From Bradyrhizobium sp. WSM1417 (GTDB taxonomy: Bacteria > Pseudomonadota > Alphaproteobacteria > Rhizobiales > Xanthobacteraceae), in NCBI RefSeq assembly GCF_000515415.1, contig NZ_KI911783.1, forward strand, positions 2,098,392 to 2,162,391: a stretch of 64,000 nucleotides of DNA, written 5' to 3'. The translations under genes were made by a program, and so were the position numbers. Below the pieces are notes generated by a model. It worked only from the letters and a program-made list of their open reading frames with translations, did not search any database and had not been told where the DNA came from. Each line of letters starts with the position of its first letter. Within the stretch, counting starts at the first letter, position 1. Below, piece by piece: positions 35,116-45,174 of the stretch.

Positions 35116-36099
35116 ATGGATGCCATCAAGATCGATGGAAAAGCTATTGCTGAGGCTATTCGGGCTCGTGTCACGCAGAATGTGGCATTGCTGCAATCCA
35201 GGTGTGATGTCACCCCTGGTTTGGCTGTGGTGCTAGTCGGTACAGATCCGGCGAGTTCGATTTATGTAAAGACCAAGGCAAGACAGGCGCAGGCGGTAGG
35301 CTTCAACTCGCAACAACTGGTGCTGCCGAGTCATATTGGTGAAGACGAGCTGTTGAAATTAATCCAGGAGCTTAACGCCAACGATTCCATCGATGGCATA
35401 CTCGTTCAGCTTCCGCTCCCCGGCCATATCGACCACTGGCGCGTCCTAGAAACCATTGATCCGGCCAAGGATGTCGATGGCTTTCATCCGTATAACATTG
35501 GAAGACTATCAGCGGGTCGGCCCGCTCTCGCCCCTTGCACTCCGCTCGGTGTTGTTCATCTTATTAAGACCGTTGTCAGCGATTTAAATGGAATGGACGT
35601 TGTTGTCATCGGTCGCTCGAATGTCGTTGGAAAGCCCCTGGCGCTTTTGCTTGGCGATGCTGGATGCACAGTTACAGGTGCACAACTCCAGACGCGAAAC
35701 CTACCCGATCTCTGTCGAAGGGCCGACATTGTCGTCGCCGCCGCCGGGTGCGCGGGACTGGTTCGGGGCGATTGGCTTAAACCAGGCGCAATCGTCATTG
35801 ATGTAGGTATCAACCGTACAATCGATTCGAACGGCACTGCCAGACTTATTGGAGATGTCGCTTTCGTCGAAGCGAGTAAGCGCGCAAGCTACATAACCCC
35901 AGTGCCCGGGGGCGTTGGGCCTATGACTGTCGCCTACTTGCTCGCGAACACCATCACTGCGGCAGTTTCGCGCAGAGGACTGTCCCTGCTGACGAATGCT
36001 GGGGTTTTTACATTCGACCAGCCCGAGCTGGAGAATCGGCCGGCGACAATCAACCCGCACCGGGAATCACGTAGGGTGCTGGACATCACCGCCGGTTGA
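35116..36099 (+). CDS. folD: Methylene-THF dehydrogenase / methenyl-THF cyclohydrolase
   Basis: Bifunctional FolD converts 5,10-methylene-THF to 10-formyl-THF with NADP. Signatures: ASSIYVKTKARQAQAVG with the catalytic Lys, DGILVQLPLPGHID, VIGRSNVVGKPLALLL and YITPVPGGVGPMTVAYL. The 327-residue product is about 30 residues longer than usual; the extra part is a C-terminal tail after AAVSRRGLSLL. Start ATG 35116 fits the family. It is probably an extra copy beside the housekeeping folD. With the dimethylglycine dehydrogenase-like enzyme and PurU downstream it suggests a THF-dependent demethylation route. Confidence 0.91.
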   Translation: MDAIKIDGKAIAEAIRARVTQNVALLQSRCDVTPGLAVVLVGTDPASSIYVKTKARQAQAVGFNSQQLVLPSHIGEDELLKLIQELNANDSIDGILVQLPLPGHIDHWRVLETIDPAKDVDGFHPYNIGRLSAGRPALAPCTPLGVVHLIKTVVSDLNGMDVVVIGRSNVVGKPLALLLGDAGCTVTGAQLQTRNLPDLCRRADIVVAAAGCAGLVRGDWLKPGAIVIDVGINRTIDSNGTARLIGDVAFVEASKRASYITPVPGGVGPMTVAYLLANTITAAVSRRGLSLLTNAGVFTFDQPELENRPATINPHRESRRVLDITAG

Positions 36100-36624
36100 C
36101 GGCGCTTTAGGCAATCGCTTCTGAATGCGAAGGTTCATGAAGCGAAACCCCTTGTCACTGGCGCGGCACAGATGCTCTCGGTCGGCGATAAGGGCTAATG
36201 CCCAATCCGCGTTCCAATACGTTCGCCCTCAACTTCGCAGGAAAGCTTCATCTTTACGAGACGGAGCGCGCAATTTATGCGCAAAAGGCGCAATTTTGGT
36301 TATATTCGAGCGGATCGCCCGATACTATTTCCACGAAATAGATCAAAGCGGCGGAGTCGCGCGGATCTCGTTAGCGAAGCCGGGGGCGTTCGCCGCATGC
36401 TGCGGCGGCGAACTTCGCTCGAAATTGCTCCGGACTGAGGCGCAAGGAAATGAGCAAAGAGGCTTGGAGCGAGTTGCGTACAAACCGACCAGTGATCTTC
36501 TGCTCGAGAACGGCTCAATACTTAAATTGGAGGCCCATTCTCCACGGTATTGAAGGCCAACGTAAAGACTGAGGGACAACCACTCATCATCTGTTGAGGG
36601 GAACAAAGGAGAGGAGATCCGGCA
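36100..36624. other. Promoter region of the PotABCD-like operon
   Basis: About 525 bases. Open frames are short and not protein-like. It contains the palindrome at 36325-36341, which is repeated with its flank upstream of the dehydrogenase at 41246, and a GGAGAGGAG ribosome site just before the binding protein. No terminator-like hairpin follows folD. Confidence 0.45.
36317..36342. promoter_or_regulatory. CTATTTC/GAAATAG palindrome, copy 1
   Basis: GCCCGATACTATTT, then CCAC, then GAAATAGA. The core CTATTTC-CAC-GAAATAG is a perfect 7-bp inverted repeat. The 14-base left part and 8-base right part recur at 40965-40991. It lies about 280 bases before the binding-protein gene. Probable operator; the regulator is unknown. 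Confidence 0.62.
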
Positions 36625-37677
36625 ATGAAAAGACGAGCTTTTTTGAGATTTGCTACTACGGCTGCCGCTGGCGTGCTGGCCGCTCCCTACGTCCAGGCTC
36701 AGACGAAAAAATTCGCCAATGTTACGTTGCGCGTGAACGGGTTCGGCGGCGCGTTCGACGAAGCTCTTAGAAAAGGCGTGGCCGGGCCGCTAGAAGAAAA
36801 GTACGGGCTAAAAGTCCAATTTACCGCTGGCGCGACGCAAGCAGACCTCGTCAAACTGATCGCGAATAAGAGCAGCCCGCCGTACGACTTGTTTATGTGC
36901 GACAGCTCTTACGTCGTCGAGCTTCTTAAGGCCGACATCGTCGAAGAAATCAAGGTGTCAGACGTTCCCAACATCAAACGTGTTCTTCCGGGGTTTCGCG
37001 AATTCGGTGACTATGGTGTTCCGTTTAACGTTTCGTCCGTCGTACCGGTTTTCAATTCCAAATATATCAAGCGGCCTCTTACGTCATACTCAGATATCGC
37101 CCGGTCCGACCTGACCGGACGCGTGATCCTACCTGCCCCGGACCAAATCGCCAGCAGCTTATATCTTCTGGGCATGGCTGAGGAGAATGGAGGTTCGATT
37201 TCGGAAATGGAGCCTGCGATGAAGATACTAAGTGCCGCGAAGCCCAACATTGTTGCGCTAGCACAAACGAACGTCGCCGAACTGCAGATGTTTCAAAGCG
37301 AAGAGGGCTACGCCGGTATTTTTTGGGACGGCCGCGCTCACGAATTGCGCACCAAGGGCATTCCTATCGTCACGGTTTTTCCCTCCCAAGGCGTTTACTC
37401 CACAATCAGTTATATCAACGTCGTCAAGGGCATGAAGTATCCGGAAGCCGCGTACGCCTTTGCTGACCAGCTGCTCTCGGATCAAGGCATGCTCGCGATA
37501 CCTGAGGCGCTCCGGTATGGAGTAACGACGGATGTCAAACTGCCCGAAGATCTTCGCAGAGATCTCCTGTTCAATTCTCCTGAGCGCAATGCCCTGAGAA
37601 AGCAGATCGATTGGCAACAGCTCTGGGCAAACCGCAGCGGTTGGATCGAACGGGTCAATAAAACGATCCGGAACTAG
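36625..37677 (+). CDS. ABC transporter substrate-binding protein (PotD-like)
   Basis: A 350-residue periplasmic binding protein of the spermidine/putrescine-type group. The N-terminus MKRRAFLRFATTAAAGVLAA has twin arginines and a hydrophobic stretch, so Tat export is possible. The mature part has VNGFGGAFDEALRKGVAGP, PYDLFMCDSSYV and GVYSTISYINVVKGMKYPEAAYAFAD, typical of this fold. It is the first gene of a four-gene importer operon. The ligand is uncertain: a polyamine by family, or an N-methylated amine given the neighbouring genes. Confidence 0.86.
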   Translation: MKRRAFLRFATTAAAGVLAAPYVQAQTKKFANVTLRVNGFGGAFDEALRKGVAGPLEEKYGLKVQFTAGATQADLVKLIANKSSPPYDLFMCDSSYVVELLKADIVEEIKVSDVPNIKRVLPGFREFGDYGVPFNVSSVVPVFNSKYIKRPLTSYSDIARSDLTGRVILPAPDQIASSLYLLGMAEENGGSISEMEPAMKILSAAKPNIVALAQTNVAELQMFQSEEGYAGIFWDGRAHELRTKGIPIVTVFPSQGVYSTISYINVVKGMKYPEAAYAFADQLLSDQGMLAIPEALRYGVTTDVKLPEDLRRDLLFNSPERNALRKQIDWQQLWANRSGWIERVNKTIRN

Positions 37678-37768
37678 GAGTGTTTCATCTCGGTGTGGCG
37701 CGGATTCTCGGGAGTACGCAAACGCCGGGCCAACCTAGAACGCTCGATCGAAGTACGAAGGGTACGCC

Positions 37769-38635
37769 GTGAAGCAGTCATTGCTCAAGCGCCGAAGCCT
37801 AACTCTGGTGATCTTGCTGACCCCAATGGTCTTGCTTCTTGCAGGCTTTTTGGTGCTTCCAGTCCTAGGATTGCTGCGATCGAGCTTCTTGCCAAGTACC
37901 CATCTCCTAGATGGTACGGGTTTCAGCCTTAAGCACTACGTGCATTTCTTCTCAGATACTTACTACTCGTCTGTTCTGGTGGAGACGTTCGTCGACGGAC
38001 TTATCGTCAGTCTGGTCTGCTTGTTGATCGGCTTTCCCACCGGATATTCGCTCGCCCGTCTAACGTCTGCGGCGCGGAGGTGGCGGATGATTGTTGTGAT
38101 CCTCCCGTTGACGCTCAGTCTCGTCGTCGTTGTATTTGGCTGGCTGATCATTCTTGGTCGTAATGGTCTCCTCAATTCGCTATTCGTTTACCTTGGCATT
38201 TTCTCCTCGCCAAAAACGCTCCTCTTTAGTCGACCTGCGGTGCTGATCGTTTTGGTACAGCAGTTCCTCCCATTCATGATCTTGTCGGTCATGAGCGTAG
38301 TCACCCAAATACATCCAGTATTGGAGCAGGCAGCTTCGAATCTGCGTGCCAACCGCTTCGTGACTTTTCGAAAGGTCATTCTTCCACTTGCCGTGCCTGG
38401 AATTCTCATTGGCTTTAACATTGTATTCGTTCTCTCGATTTCGGCGTTCATAACGCCTCGTCTAATCGGCGGAGCACGCGTCGCGATGCTCGGAAGCCTG
38501 ATCTATGAGACCATTATGGCGCAACTGAATTGGCCGTTTGGTGCGGCAATGGCTTTCGTACTTTTCGTGAGCGGACTTGCCTTCACAGTGGCGCTCAATG
38601 CGTTGGTTGCTTCGCGTTTCACCGTCAGGGGATGA
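37769..38635 (+). CDS. ABC transporter permease (PotB-like)
   Basis: A 288-residue inner-membrane permease with about six helices. Typical PotB features are GFLVLPVLGLLRSSFLP, IGFPTGYSLARLTSAAR and the coupling EAA-type loop around LEQAASNLRANRFVTFRKVILPLAVPG. It starts at GTG 37769 after a 91-base gap from the binding protein. It would form a heterodimer with the next permease. Confidence 0.87.
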   Translation: MKQSLLKRRSLTLVILLTPMVLLLAGFLVLPVLGLLRSSFLPSTHLLDGTGFSLKHYVHFFSDTYYSSVLVETFVDGLIVSLVCLLIGFPTGYSLARLTSAARRWRMIVVILPLTLSLVVVVFGWLIILGRNGLLNSLFVYLGIFSSPKTLLFSRPAVLIVLVQQFLPFMILSVMSVVTQIHPVLEQAASNLRANRFVTFRKVILPLAVPGILIGFNIVFVLSISAFITPRLIGGARVAMLGSLIYETIMAQLNWPFGAAMAFVLFVSGLAFTVALNALVASRFTVRG

Positions 38636-38639
38636 ATCT

Positions 38640-39440
38640 ATGCGCGCTGATCTAATTGATCGTCTGATGGCCGTGTCCGGCACGCTTATTCGTGCGCTCG
38701 TTTACTTGATGCTTGCCTCGCCCGCGATCCTGGTGGTTCTATCATCGTTCACCAGCAGCGACACCATGAACTTCCCTCCCATGGGGTTTTCTCTACGATG
38801 GTATAAAGTCGCATTTGCAAACGAATTATTTATGGCCGCGCTCTGGACGAGTACCTACGTGGCTGTGCTAGTTGCCATCGTCGCGCTGTTGGTCGGCTTT
38901 GCCGGCGCATTCGCCATGAACCGGTTTTCTTTTCGAGGAAAGGCATTCTTGCAAGGCCTGGCGTTCTCGCCGCTGGTGGTCCCGGCTGTCGTGCTCGGAA
39001 TCGGATTGTTGCAGCTGTTCGCGTGGCTCGATCTTACACAGACAATGTATCCGTTACTTCTGGGACACCTAGTTCTTACGATACCATACGTCGTACGTAC
39101 GATCCTCGCGAGCCTTACTTTGCACGACCAGCAACTCGAACAGGCCGCAATGAACCTCCGAGCTACACCATTCCGAGTCATTCGACGCATTACGCTGCCG
39201 CTGATCATGCCCGGCTTACTCTCTGCTTCGATCTTTGCTTTCGTGACATCGTTTGGAAACGTGACCGTTTCCTCATTTCTCACCTACGGCGGCCACGTTA
39301 CTCTGCCGGTACAAATCTTTGCGTACGTCGATACCAGCTATGACCCACTAGTGGCGGCCGTCTCTAGCCTCATGATCGTCGTAACATTGGTCGTTATCCT
39401 AACAATTGAACGTCTGATTGGCGCGGAAAGACTTGCGTAG
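38640..39440 (+). CDS. ABC transporter permease (PotC-like)
   Basis: A 266-residue permease, second half of the membrane channel. Features: SSFTSSDTMNFPPMGFSLRWY, FAGAFAMNRFSFRGKA, SPLVVPAVVLGIGLLQLF and the EAA loop LEQAAMNLRATPFRVIRRITLPLIMPG. The frame is open from 38577, but ATG 38640, five bases after the potB-like stop, fits the family. Confidence 0.87.
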   Translation: MRADLIDRLMAVSGTLIRALVYLMLASPAILVVLSSFTSSDTMNFPPMGFSLRWYKVAFANELFMAALWTSTYVAVLVAIVALLVGFAGAFAMNRFSFRGKAFLQGLAFSPLVVPAVVLGIGLLQLFAWLDLTQTMYPLLLGHLVLTIPYVVRTILASLTLHDQQLEQAAMNLRATPFRVIRRITLPLIMPGLLSASIFAFVTSFGNVTVSSFLTYGGHVTLPVQIFAYVDTSYDPLVAAVSSLMIVVTLVVILTIERLIGAERLA

Positions 39441-39446
39441 ATAGGA

Positions 39447-40553
39447 GTGAATATGCTGGCTTTATCGAAAGAGCGTGACAACTTCGTGCCTGAAGCAGAT
39501 GATCTTGTCGTCGAATTGCGCTCTGTTTCCAAATACTACGGTGAAGTTGCTGCAGTTTCGAACACTTCGATTGGGGTCCGTCGTGGCGAACTACTTTGCC
39601 TGCTTGGACCGTCAGGCTGCGGCAAGACAACAACGCTGCGCATGGTGGCGGGATTTGTAGAACCGACGTCAGGTAGCATTACGATAAATGGCGTCGACAT
39701 GACGCGCCAGCCACCCTATCGGCGAGATACCGGAATGGTATTTCAGAGCTACGCCTTATTCCCGCATATGACGGTCGCGCAAAATATTGAATTTGGCCTC
39801 GAAAATCTCAAATGGCCGCGTGACAAGCGCAAAGCGCGGGTTGAGGAAATGCTCAGGCTGGTGGAGCTGCCTCATTTAGCTGACCGTCTTCCGGCGCAAC
39901 TTTCGGGCGGGCAGCAGCAACGGATCGCGCTTGCGCGTGCTCTTGCGATGCGACCAGCAGTACTGCTTCTTGATGAACCGTTCTCAAATCTCGATGCGCA
40001 GCTGCGCCTACGCATGCGAGAAGAGTTGCGGGAAGTAGTGCGGAGCGTCAACGTCACGACCCTGTTTGTGACGCATGATCAGGAAGAAGCACTGGCTATG
40101 TCGGACCGCATCGTCGTCATGAATGCCGGTCAGGTTGAGCAGATAGGCACGCCTGGCGAGATTTACGAGTCGCCGGAAACGCCTTTCGTTGCCAAATTTA
40201 TTGGCTGGTGCTCTCTTTTGAAGGGAGCCGTAGGGGCTGATGGCAGTTTCACGTCGACGGCTGGATTGCGCCTCGGTGGAAATTGGAGTGCTGGTTCTGC
40301 TACAGCGGTGATCCGGCCGGAGCACGTCCGGCTATCGACCGATGGCGGTAGCGGACCATCCTATCAAGGGCGCGTCTTGCAGGCGCACTACTACGGTGGG
40401 GCGACGCGAATCGTGCTTGACCTTAATGGAGAGCAGCTGACGATGCAGGAGCGCTTTCCGTTTGGGCAACATCCGAAAACCGGCGATCGTCTCAACGTCG
40501 CAATAAGCACGGACGACATTCGCGTTATTCCCGCGGGAGAAGATCGTCGATAG
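39447..40553 (+). CDS. ABC transporter ATPase (PotA-like)
   Basis: A 368-residue ATPase energising the importer. Walker A GPSGCGKTT, Q-loop MVFQSYALFPHM, signature LSGGQQQRIALARALAM, Walker B LLLDEPFSNLD and switch FVTHDQEEALAM are intact. The C-terminal ~120 residues form a TOBE-type regulatory domain (AVIRPEHVRLS). It begins at GTG 39447 or ATG 39453, following the permease closely. Last gene of the operon. Confidence 0.9.
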   Translation: MNMLALSKERDNFVPEADDLVVELRSVSKYYGEVAAVSNTSIGVRRGELLCLLGPSGCGKTTTLRMVAGFVEPTSGSITINGVDMTRQPPYRRDTGMVFQSYALFPHMTVAQNIEFGLENLKWPRDKRKARVEEMLRLVELPHLADRLPAQLSGGQQQRIALARALAMRPAVLLLDEPFSNLDAQLRLRMREELREVVRSVNVTTLFVTHDQEEALAMSDRIVVMNAGQVEQIGTPGEIYESPETPFVAKFIGWCSLLKGAVGADGSFTSTAGLRLGGNWSAGSATAVIRPEHVRLSTDGGSGPSYQGRVLQAHYYGGATRIVLDLNGEQLTMQERFPFGQHPKTGDRLNVAISTDDIRVIPAGEDRR

Positions 40554-41245
40554 GCAATCATCGCACGAGGTATACCGTGGTCTTTGTTGCTGCGTGCAAG
40601 CAAGGGCCCTGTTGTGCCATTCAGAGGGACAGATATGCGGTGGGGGACGGGTAGTCTGAACAACTCGCCTCCGGTTCATCGGCGGCACGGCCCCATGTTC
40701 GCCTAGACGCCCGTAAACTCGTGCGTGAAGCGAACGCCGCGCTGCACAATCTCATCGCCGTTTTGCACTGGCCGGCCAGGTTCCGTTCTCATCAGGATGA
40801 TCTCTCACAGCGAAACTGTGGCAGCCAACATGGCATGCTACACGCGCCGGATCTGATGTGCTCAGGTAAGGTCAGGTCGACAGAATAAAATCGCCGGACC
40901 TTGCGGAGAGTGTGCAGTATTTCTGCTTTGAGAACGTCATTTCAGTTTAATTCAACTCCATCAGCCCGATACTATTTGCGTGAGAAATAGAACGCTCCGG
41001 CTGACCAAGTCCGAATTACAACGCGCGGGAGGGGGACCGAATTTGCAAAGCTCAAGATAGCCGACCGTTATCGCGCATAGCTGCACGCTCGGCATCAGCC
41101 ATCAGACACAAGATACAGCGACGTTTGATTTCGCGCATGTGCAGATCGGCTCCCACAGCCCAAGCCTCCAAACATCCCGCGCTATTCACCTGCTGATCCC
41201 GCGCAAGGCGCGGGCAGCCAGCGGTCATTTCTCTGAGTCGTTCAA
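40554..41245. other. Promoter region of the dehydrogenase gene
   Basis: About 690 bases without a credible gene. The second copy of the GCCCGATACTATTT motif is here. A weak -24/-12-like sequence near 40834 (TGGCATGCTACACGC) has correct spacing but a poor -12 box, so I do not call it. Confidence 0.4.
40965..40991. promoter_or_regulatory. CTATTT/AAATAG palindrome, copy 2
   Basis: GCCCGATACTATTT, then GCGTGA, then GAAATAGA. The flank and half-sites match copy 1, with a spacer two bases longer. It lies about 255 bases before the dehydrogenase start, much as copy 1 lies about 280 bases before the importer operon, suggesting shared control. Confidence 0.6.
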
Positions 41246-43753
41246 ATGCAAAGCAAACTGCCTTCCCAAGCTGAATACGTCATCGTCGGTGGTGGCATCA
41301 TTGGCCTATCCATCGCCTATCATCTCACCCGACTTGGACATCGCGACGTTTTGCTGCTCGAACGAGACCAGCTCACCTGCGGTACTACGTGGCACGCGGC
41401 GGGGCTCGTTACCCAGCTGCGCGCCAGCGAAAACATGGCGAAGCTGGCGCAGTATACCGCAGGCCTATTCCGAGAGCTTGAGCAGGTGACTGGTCAGCAC
41501 ACCGGGTTTCGGCAATGTGGGTCGATTACTGTCGCCGCGACGCCTGCGCGTTTCGAGGAGCTGAGGCGAGGCGCGTCGATGGGGCGCTCCTTTGGTCTCG
41601 ATGTTGAGATCATCGACGCTGCGGAGGCTAGGCGACGGGTACCCTTGCTCGACGTAACCGACGTGCTTGGCGCGGCATGGATTGCCTCCGATGGAAAGAC
41701 GAATCCGGTGGACACGGCGCGCGCGTTCGCCACTGGCGCGCGGCAGGGAGGAGCAAAAGTCCTGGAACGCACGCCGGTGACCCGTATCCTGGTCGAGAAG
41801 GGGCGAATCGCCGGCGTCGAAACTGCCGAGGGCGTCGTGCGTACCGAAAAGGTGGTTATCTGCGCAGGGATGTGGACCCGGACGCTGGCTGCTGACCTTA
41901 ATTGGACCGTGCCGCTTCATGCGGCAGAACATTTCTACGTGGTGACCGAGGCCATTTCAGGCTTGCTGCCTGATACTCCCACAGTGCGCGATCTTGATGC
42001 GTGCTTCTATGCCAAGGAGGATGCAGGAAAATTGCTGGTGGGCTTCTTCGAACCGAAGGGCAAGCCGTGGGGCATGGAAGGCATTCCCTCAAAGTTCAGT
42101 TTTGAGTCTCTGCCTGACGATCTCGATCACATGGAGCCTCACCTCATCAATGCAATGCGGCGTATGCCGGCGCTTGCGGATGTGGGACTGCAACTGAACT
42201 TCAACGGACCGGAGAGTTTCACGCCCGACAATCGATTTTTGCTAGGGCCTGCGCCCGATATCGCCGGCCTCTATGTTGCTTCGGGCTTCAACTCGTGTGG
42301 CATCGAATCCTCCGGCGGGGCGGGCAAAGTGATGGCCGACTGGATGTCGACCGGTATGCCGGCGGCTGACTATTGGGAAATGGACGTCCGACGCGCCATG
42401 CCCTTCCAGCGCAACCGTCGATATTTGCGCGACCGAACAGGCGAAGCTGTTGGACTCCTTTACGCCCTTCACTGGCCTCACAAATCCCCCATGACAGCTC
42501 GCAACGTGCGAGTGTCGCCGCTGCATGATCGACTAGCTGCCGCAGGTGCGATCTTCGGCGAGGCCGCGGGGTGGGAGCGAGCGCAGTGGTTTGGTACTCC
42601 CGGGATGGAGGCGAGCGGCCACGGCACATTTGCTCGCGATGATTGGTTCAAGGCAAGCGGGGCGGAACATGAGGCGGCTCGTTCCGGAGTTGCACTCTTC
42701 GATCAGACGTCATTCGCACATCTCCTTGTGCAGGGCCGCGATGCACCTACGTTTCTTCAACGCCTTTCGACTAACAACATTGATGCTCCGGTGGGGCGTG
42801 TCGTCTATACGCCGTGGCTCAATGACCGCGGCGGCATGGAGTCAGACGTCACGATCGCACGAACCGGCGAGAACGAATTCCTCATCGTAACTGCAGCCGT
42901 TCAGCGCATTCGAGATCTTGCGTGGTTGCGGACCCATGCCAAAGATGCAGGCCACGTGTTCGTCACCGACGTGTCATCGGGCTACACATGTCTGTCGGTC
43001 ATGGGGCCGCGTTCACGAGATCTGCTCATGCGCGTCAGCCCAGCTGATTTTTCAGACGCTGCGTTTCCGTTCGCCACGGCCCGAGAAATCGAAATTGGTT
43101 ATGGCATGGCGCTCGCGTTCCGCATGACCTTCGTGGGCGAACTCGGGTGGGAGCTCCATATTCCTGCCGAGCAGGCGTTGGGTGTCTACGATGCACTTAT
43201 CGTTGCTGGGCGCGATCTCAATCTGCAACACGCGGGCTACGTGGCACTAAATACGCTGCGCCTCGAGGCGGGTTACCGCGACTGGGGGGCAGACGTAAGT
43301 GATGAAGACACACCGATCGAAGCAGGACTGGGCTTCACCATCGCTTGGGACAAGGGGGAGGATTTCATCGGCCGCGCGGCTCTCGAGTCTCAGCGCGGCC
43401 AAATCCCGCACCGACGCCTTGTCCAGCTAGCTGCGCCCCGCGCGGTGCCGCTCATGTTTGGAACAGAGCCCGTTTGGCGCAATGGTTCTCTCGTTGGTTA
43501 CCTGCGGTCAGCGGGATTCGGCCATACTCTTGGCTGCGGTATCGGCATGGGATATTTGCATTGCGCGAGTGGGGTAAGTGCCAAATGGCTGTCTGACGGA
43601 GACTTCGAAATAGAGATCGCCGGCCAAAGGCACGCTGCCATCGCATCGCTTCGTCCTTTCTACGATTCGAATCGCACTCGAGTGAAAGGCGAATTGCGAA
43701 AGGCCGAAGATTTAATCGCCCCGGAGCTGCTCATGGCACGCTCTAAAAAATGA
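41246..43753 (+). CDS. Dimethylglycine/sarcosine dehydrogenase-like flavoprotein
   Basis: An 835-residue two-domain enzyme. The N-terminal half is an FAD oxidoreductase (DAO fold): dinucleotide motif [17 protein letters not shown] near residue 12, then [11 protein letters not shown], whose His is the covalent FAD anchor in dimethylglycine and sarcosine dehydrogenases. The C-terminal half is a GcvT-like THF-binding domain ([55 protein letters not shown]). Such enzymes demethylate N-methyl amino acids and pass formaldehyde to THF as methylene-THF. Candidate substrates are dimethylglycine, sarcosine or a plant betaine derivative. purU follows 46 bases on. Confidence 0.87.
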   Translation: MQSKLPSQAEYVIVGGGIIGLSIAYHLTRLGHRDVLLLERDQLTCGTTWHAAGLVTQLRASENMAKLAQYTAGLFRELEQVTGQHTGFRQCGSITVAATPARFEELRRGASMGRSFGLDVEIIDAAEARRRVPLLDVTDVLGAAWIASDGKTNPVDTARAFATGARQGGAKVLERTPVTRILVEKGRIAGVETAEGVVRTEKVVICAGMWTRTLAADLNWTVPLHAAEHFYVVTEAISGLLPDTPTVRDLDACFYAKEDAGKLLVGFFEPKGKPWGMEGIPSKFSFESLPDDLDHMEPHLINAMRRMPALADVGLQLNFNGPESFTPDNRFLLGPAPDIAGLYVASGFNSCGIESSGGAGKVMADWMSTGMPAADYWEMDVRRAMPFQRNRRYLRDRTGEAVGLLYALHWPHKSPMTARNVRVSPLHDRLAAAGAIFGEAAGWERAQWFGTPGMEASGHGTFARDDWFKASGAEHEAARSGVALFDQTSFAHLLVQGRDAPTFLQRLSTNNIDAPVGRVVYTPWLNDRGGMESDVTIARTGENEFLIVTAAVQRIRDLAWLRTHAKDAGHVFVTDVSSGYTCLSVMGPRSRDLLMRVSPADFSDAAFPFATAREIEIGYGMALAFRMTFVGELGWELHIPAEQALGVYDALIVAGRDLNLQHAGYVALNTLRLEAGYRDWGADVSDEDTPIEAGLGFTIAWDKGEDFIGRAALESQRGQIPHRRLVQLAAPRAVPLMFGTEPVWRNGSLVGYLRSAGFGHTLGCGIGMGYLHCASGVSAKWLSDGDFEIEIAGQRHAAIASLRPFYDSNRTRVKGELRKAEDLIAPELLMARSKK

Positions 43754-43799
43754 CTTTCAGCTCTGTGTTTTACGAGGGCCGCCGCTGGCGGCGACTGCC

Positions 43800-44663
43800 A
43801 TGTCCGACCGTTCCATGATTCTTACCTTGTCTTGCCCTGATCGCCCGGGAATCGTTTCGGCAGTCTCGCGGATCCTATTCGAAGCTGGTTGCAACATCAT
43901 CGATGCTCAGCAATTTGATGATAACGAGACCGGTCGATTCTTCATGCGCGTTGTCTTCAATCGCCTCGAGCATGCGAACTCGGAAGCCGACATCGCTGCC
44001 TCAATCGACGAACTCGCTGGGCGTCTTTCCATGACATTTAATCTGCGGCAGAGCTCCGTAAAGAAACGTGTGATGCTGCTCGTCTCTAAAGTCGACCATT
44101 GTCTGGCCGATTTACTTTACCGTTGGCGAATCGGTGAACTGCCGATGGAACTAACCGCGATCGTTTCCAATCATGACCGCGAGCACTTAGCTTCCACAGA
44201 TCTAGGCCAGCTGCCCTTCTATCATTTCCCGGTTAGCAAGCAGACCAAAATGGAGCAGGAGGCGCGGATTTGGGGACTCGTGCAGGAGACCAACACAGAG
44301 CTTGTTGTCCTCGCCCGTTACATGCAGATTCTGTCAGACGGCTTTTCGGCCAAGCTGTCGGGTCGCTGCATAAACATCCACCACTCCTTTTTGCCAGGCT
44401 TCAAAGGCGCCAAGCCGTATCACCAAGCCTACGAACGAGGAGTCAAATTGATCGGAGCGACAGCGCACTATGTGACTTCTGATCTCGACGAGGGACCGAT
44501 CATCGAGCAGGATGTCGAACGGATTTCGCATCGCGATACGCCAGAAGATCTCGTCCGGAAGGGCCGTGATATTGAACGGCGCGTTCTCGCCCGCGCGGTG
44601 AGGCATCACCTCGAGGATCGCGTGTTGATGAACGGAAAGAAAACTGTCGTATTCACCGGCTGA
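43800..44663 (+). CDS. purU: Formyltetrahydrofolate deformylase
   Basis: A 287-residue PurU: an N-terminal ACT domain ([33 protein letters not shown]) and a C-terminal formyltransferase-like hydrolase with [29 protein letters not shown] and the catalytic region [18 protein letters not shown]. It splits 10-formyl-THF into formate and THF. Downstream of a methylene-THF-producing flavoprotein, and with an island folD nearby, it would regenerate THF during demethylation. It is probably co-transcribed with the dehydrogenase. Confidence 0.93.
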   Translation: MSDRSMILTLSCPDRPGIVSAVSRILFEAGCNIIDAQQFDDNETGRFFMRVVFNRLEHANSEADIAASIDELAGRLSMTFNLRQSSVKKRVMLLVSKVDHCLADLLYRWRIGELPMELTAIVSNHDREHLASTDLGQLPFYHFPVSKQTKMEQEARIWGLVQETNTELVVLARYMQILSDGFSAKLSGRCINIHHSFLPGFKGAKPYHQAYERGVKLIGATAHYVTSDLDEGPIIEQDVERISHRDTPEDLVRKGRDIERRVLARAVRHHLEDRVLMNGKKTVVFTG

Positions 44664-45174
44664 CCGGGACGTCTGATGGTCTGATGCAACGCACACTGGC
44701 GTCTACTCAGCTGTCACCGACTGAAAATCCTTTGGAGCTGCCGCAGACCCTCGCTCCAGTACTTTTGTCATTCCTGCAGACTGAATGAGTGACGAAGCGC
44801 CATATCCCTTGCGAGCACCAAAGGAAAAGTTCCTGATCCTCGTTGCAAGCGGCACGGCAAGCGAAAGTGACAACTTTTGTGTTTCGGCATGGAATAAGGG
44901 CTCTGACTCATATGTGGAACGGCCCGGGCTGCAAGATCTTTTTCTGGTAGAACAAGGGATGACGGTGCGGTCATATGTTCGGCCTGTGAGTGCGGCGCCT
45001 GGCCGCTGGCCACGATGATATCCGCGGAAGCAATCGCCCAATCAATTTCTCGCGCGCGAAGCGCAGTGAGTCAGGCGGTCTGATTGCTACCGGGCATGAC
45101 GTCATTCGAGGTTCATCCAGATTTGCACCTTGCCTCCTCGGCGGATTTCTTCTTCCGCCGGAGAGCTCTTGAGA
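44664..45174. other. Region between purU and the IS110 element
   Basis: About 510 bases. A plus frame at 44785-45018 opens MSDEAPYPLRAPKEKFLILV and runs 77 codons with fairly natural composition, but I recognise no family and it may be the stub of a gene cut by the insertion that follows. No other gene is visible. Confidence 0.35.

Noticed and set aside
40834..40849. TGGCATGCTACACGC as a second -24/-12 promoter
   Set aside because: The GG-GC spacing is right but the -12 box is poor, and it is about 400 bases from the next gene.
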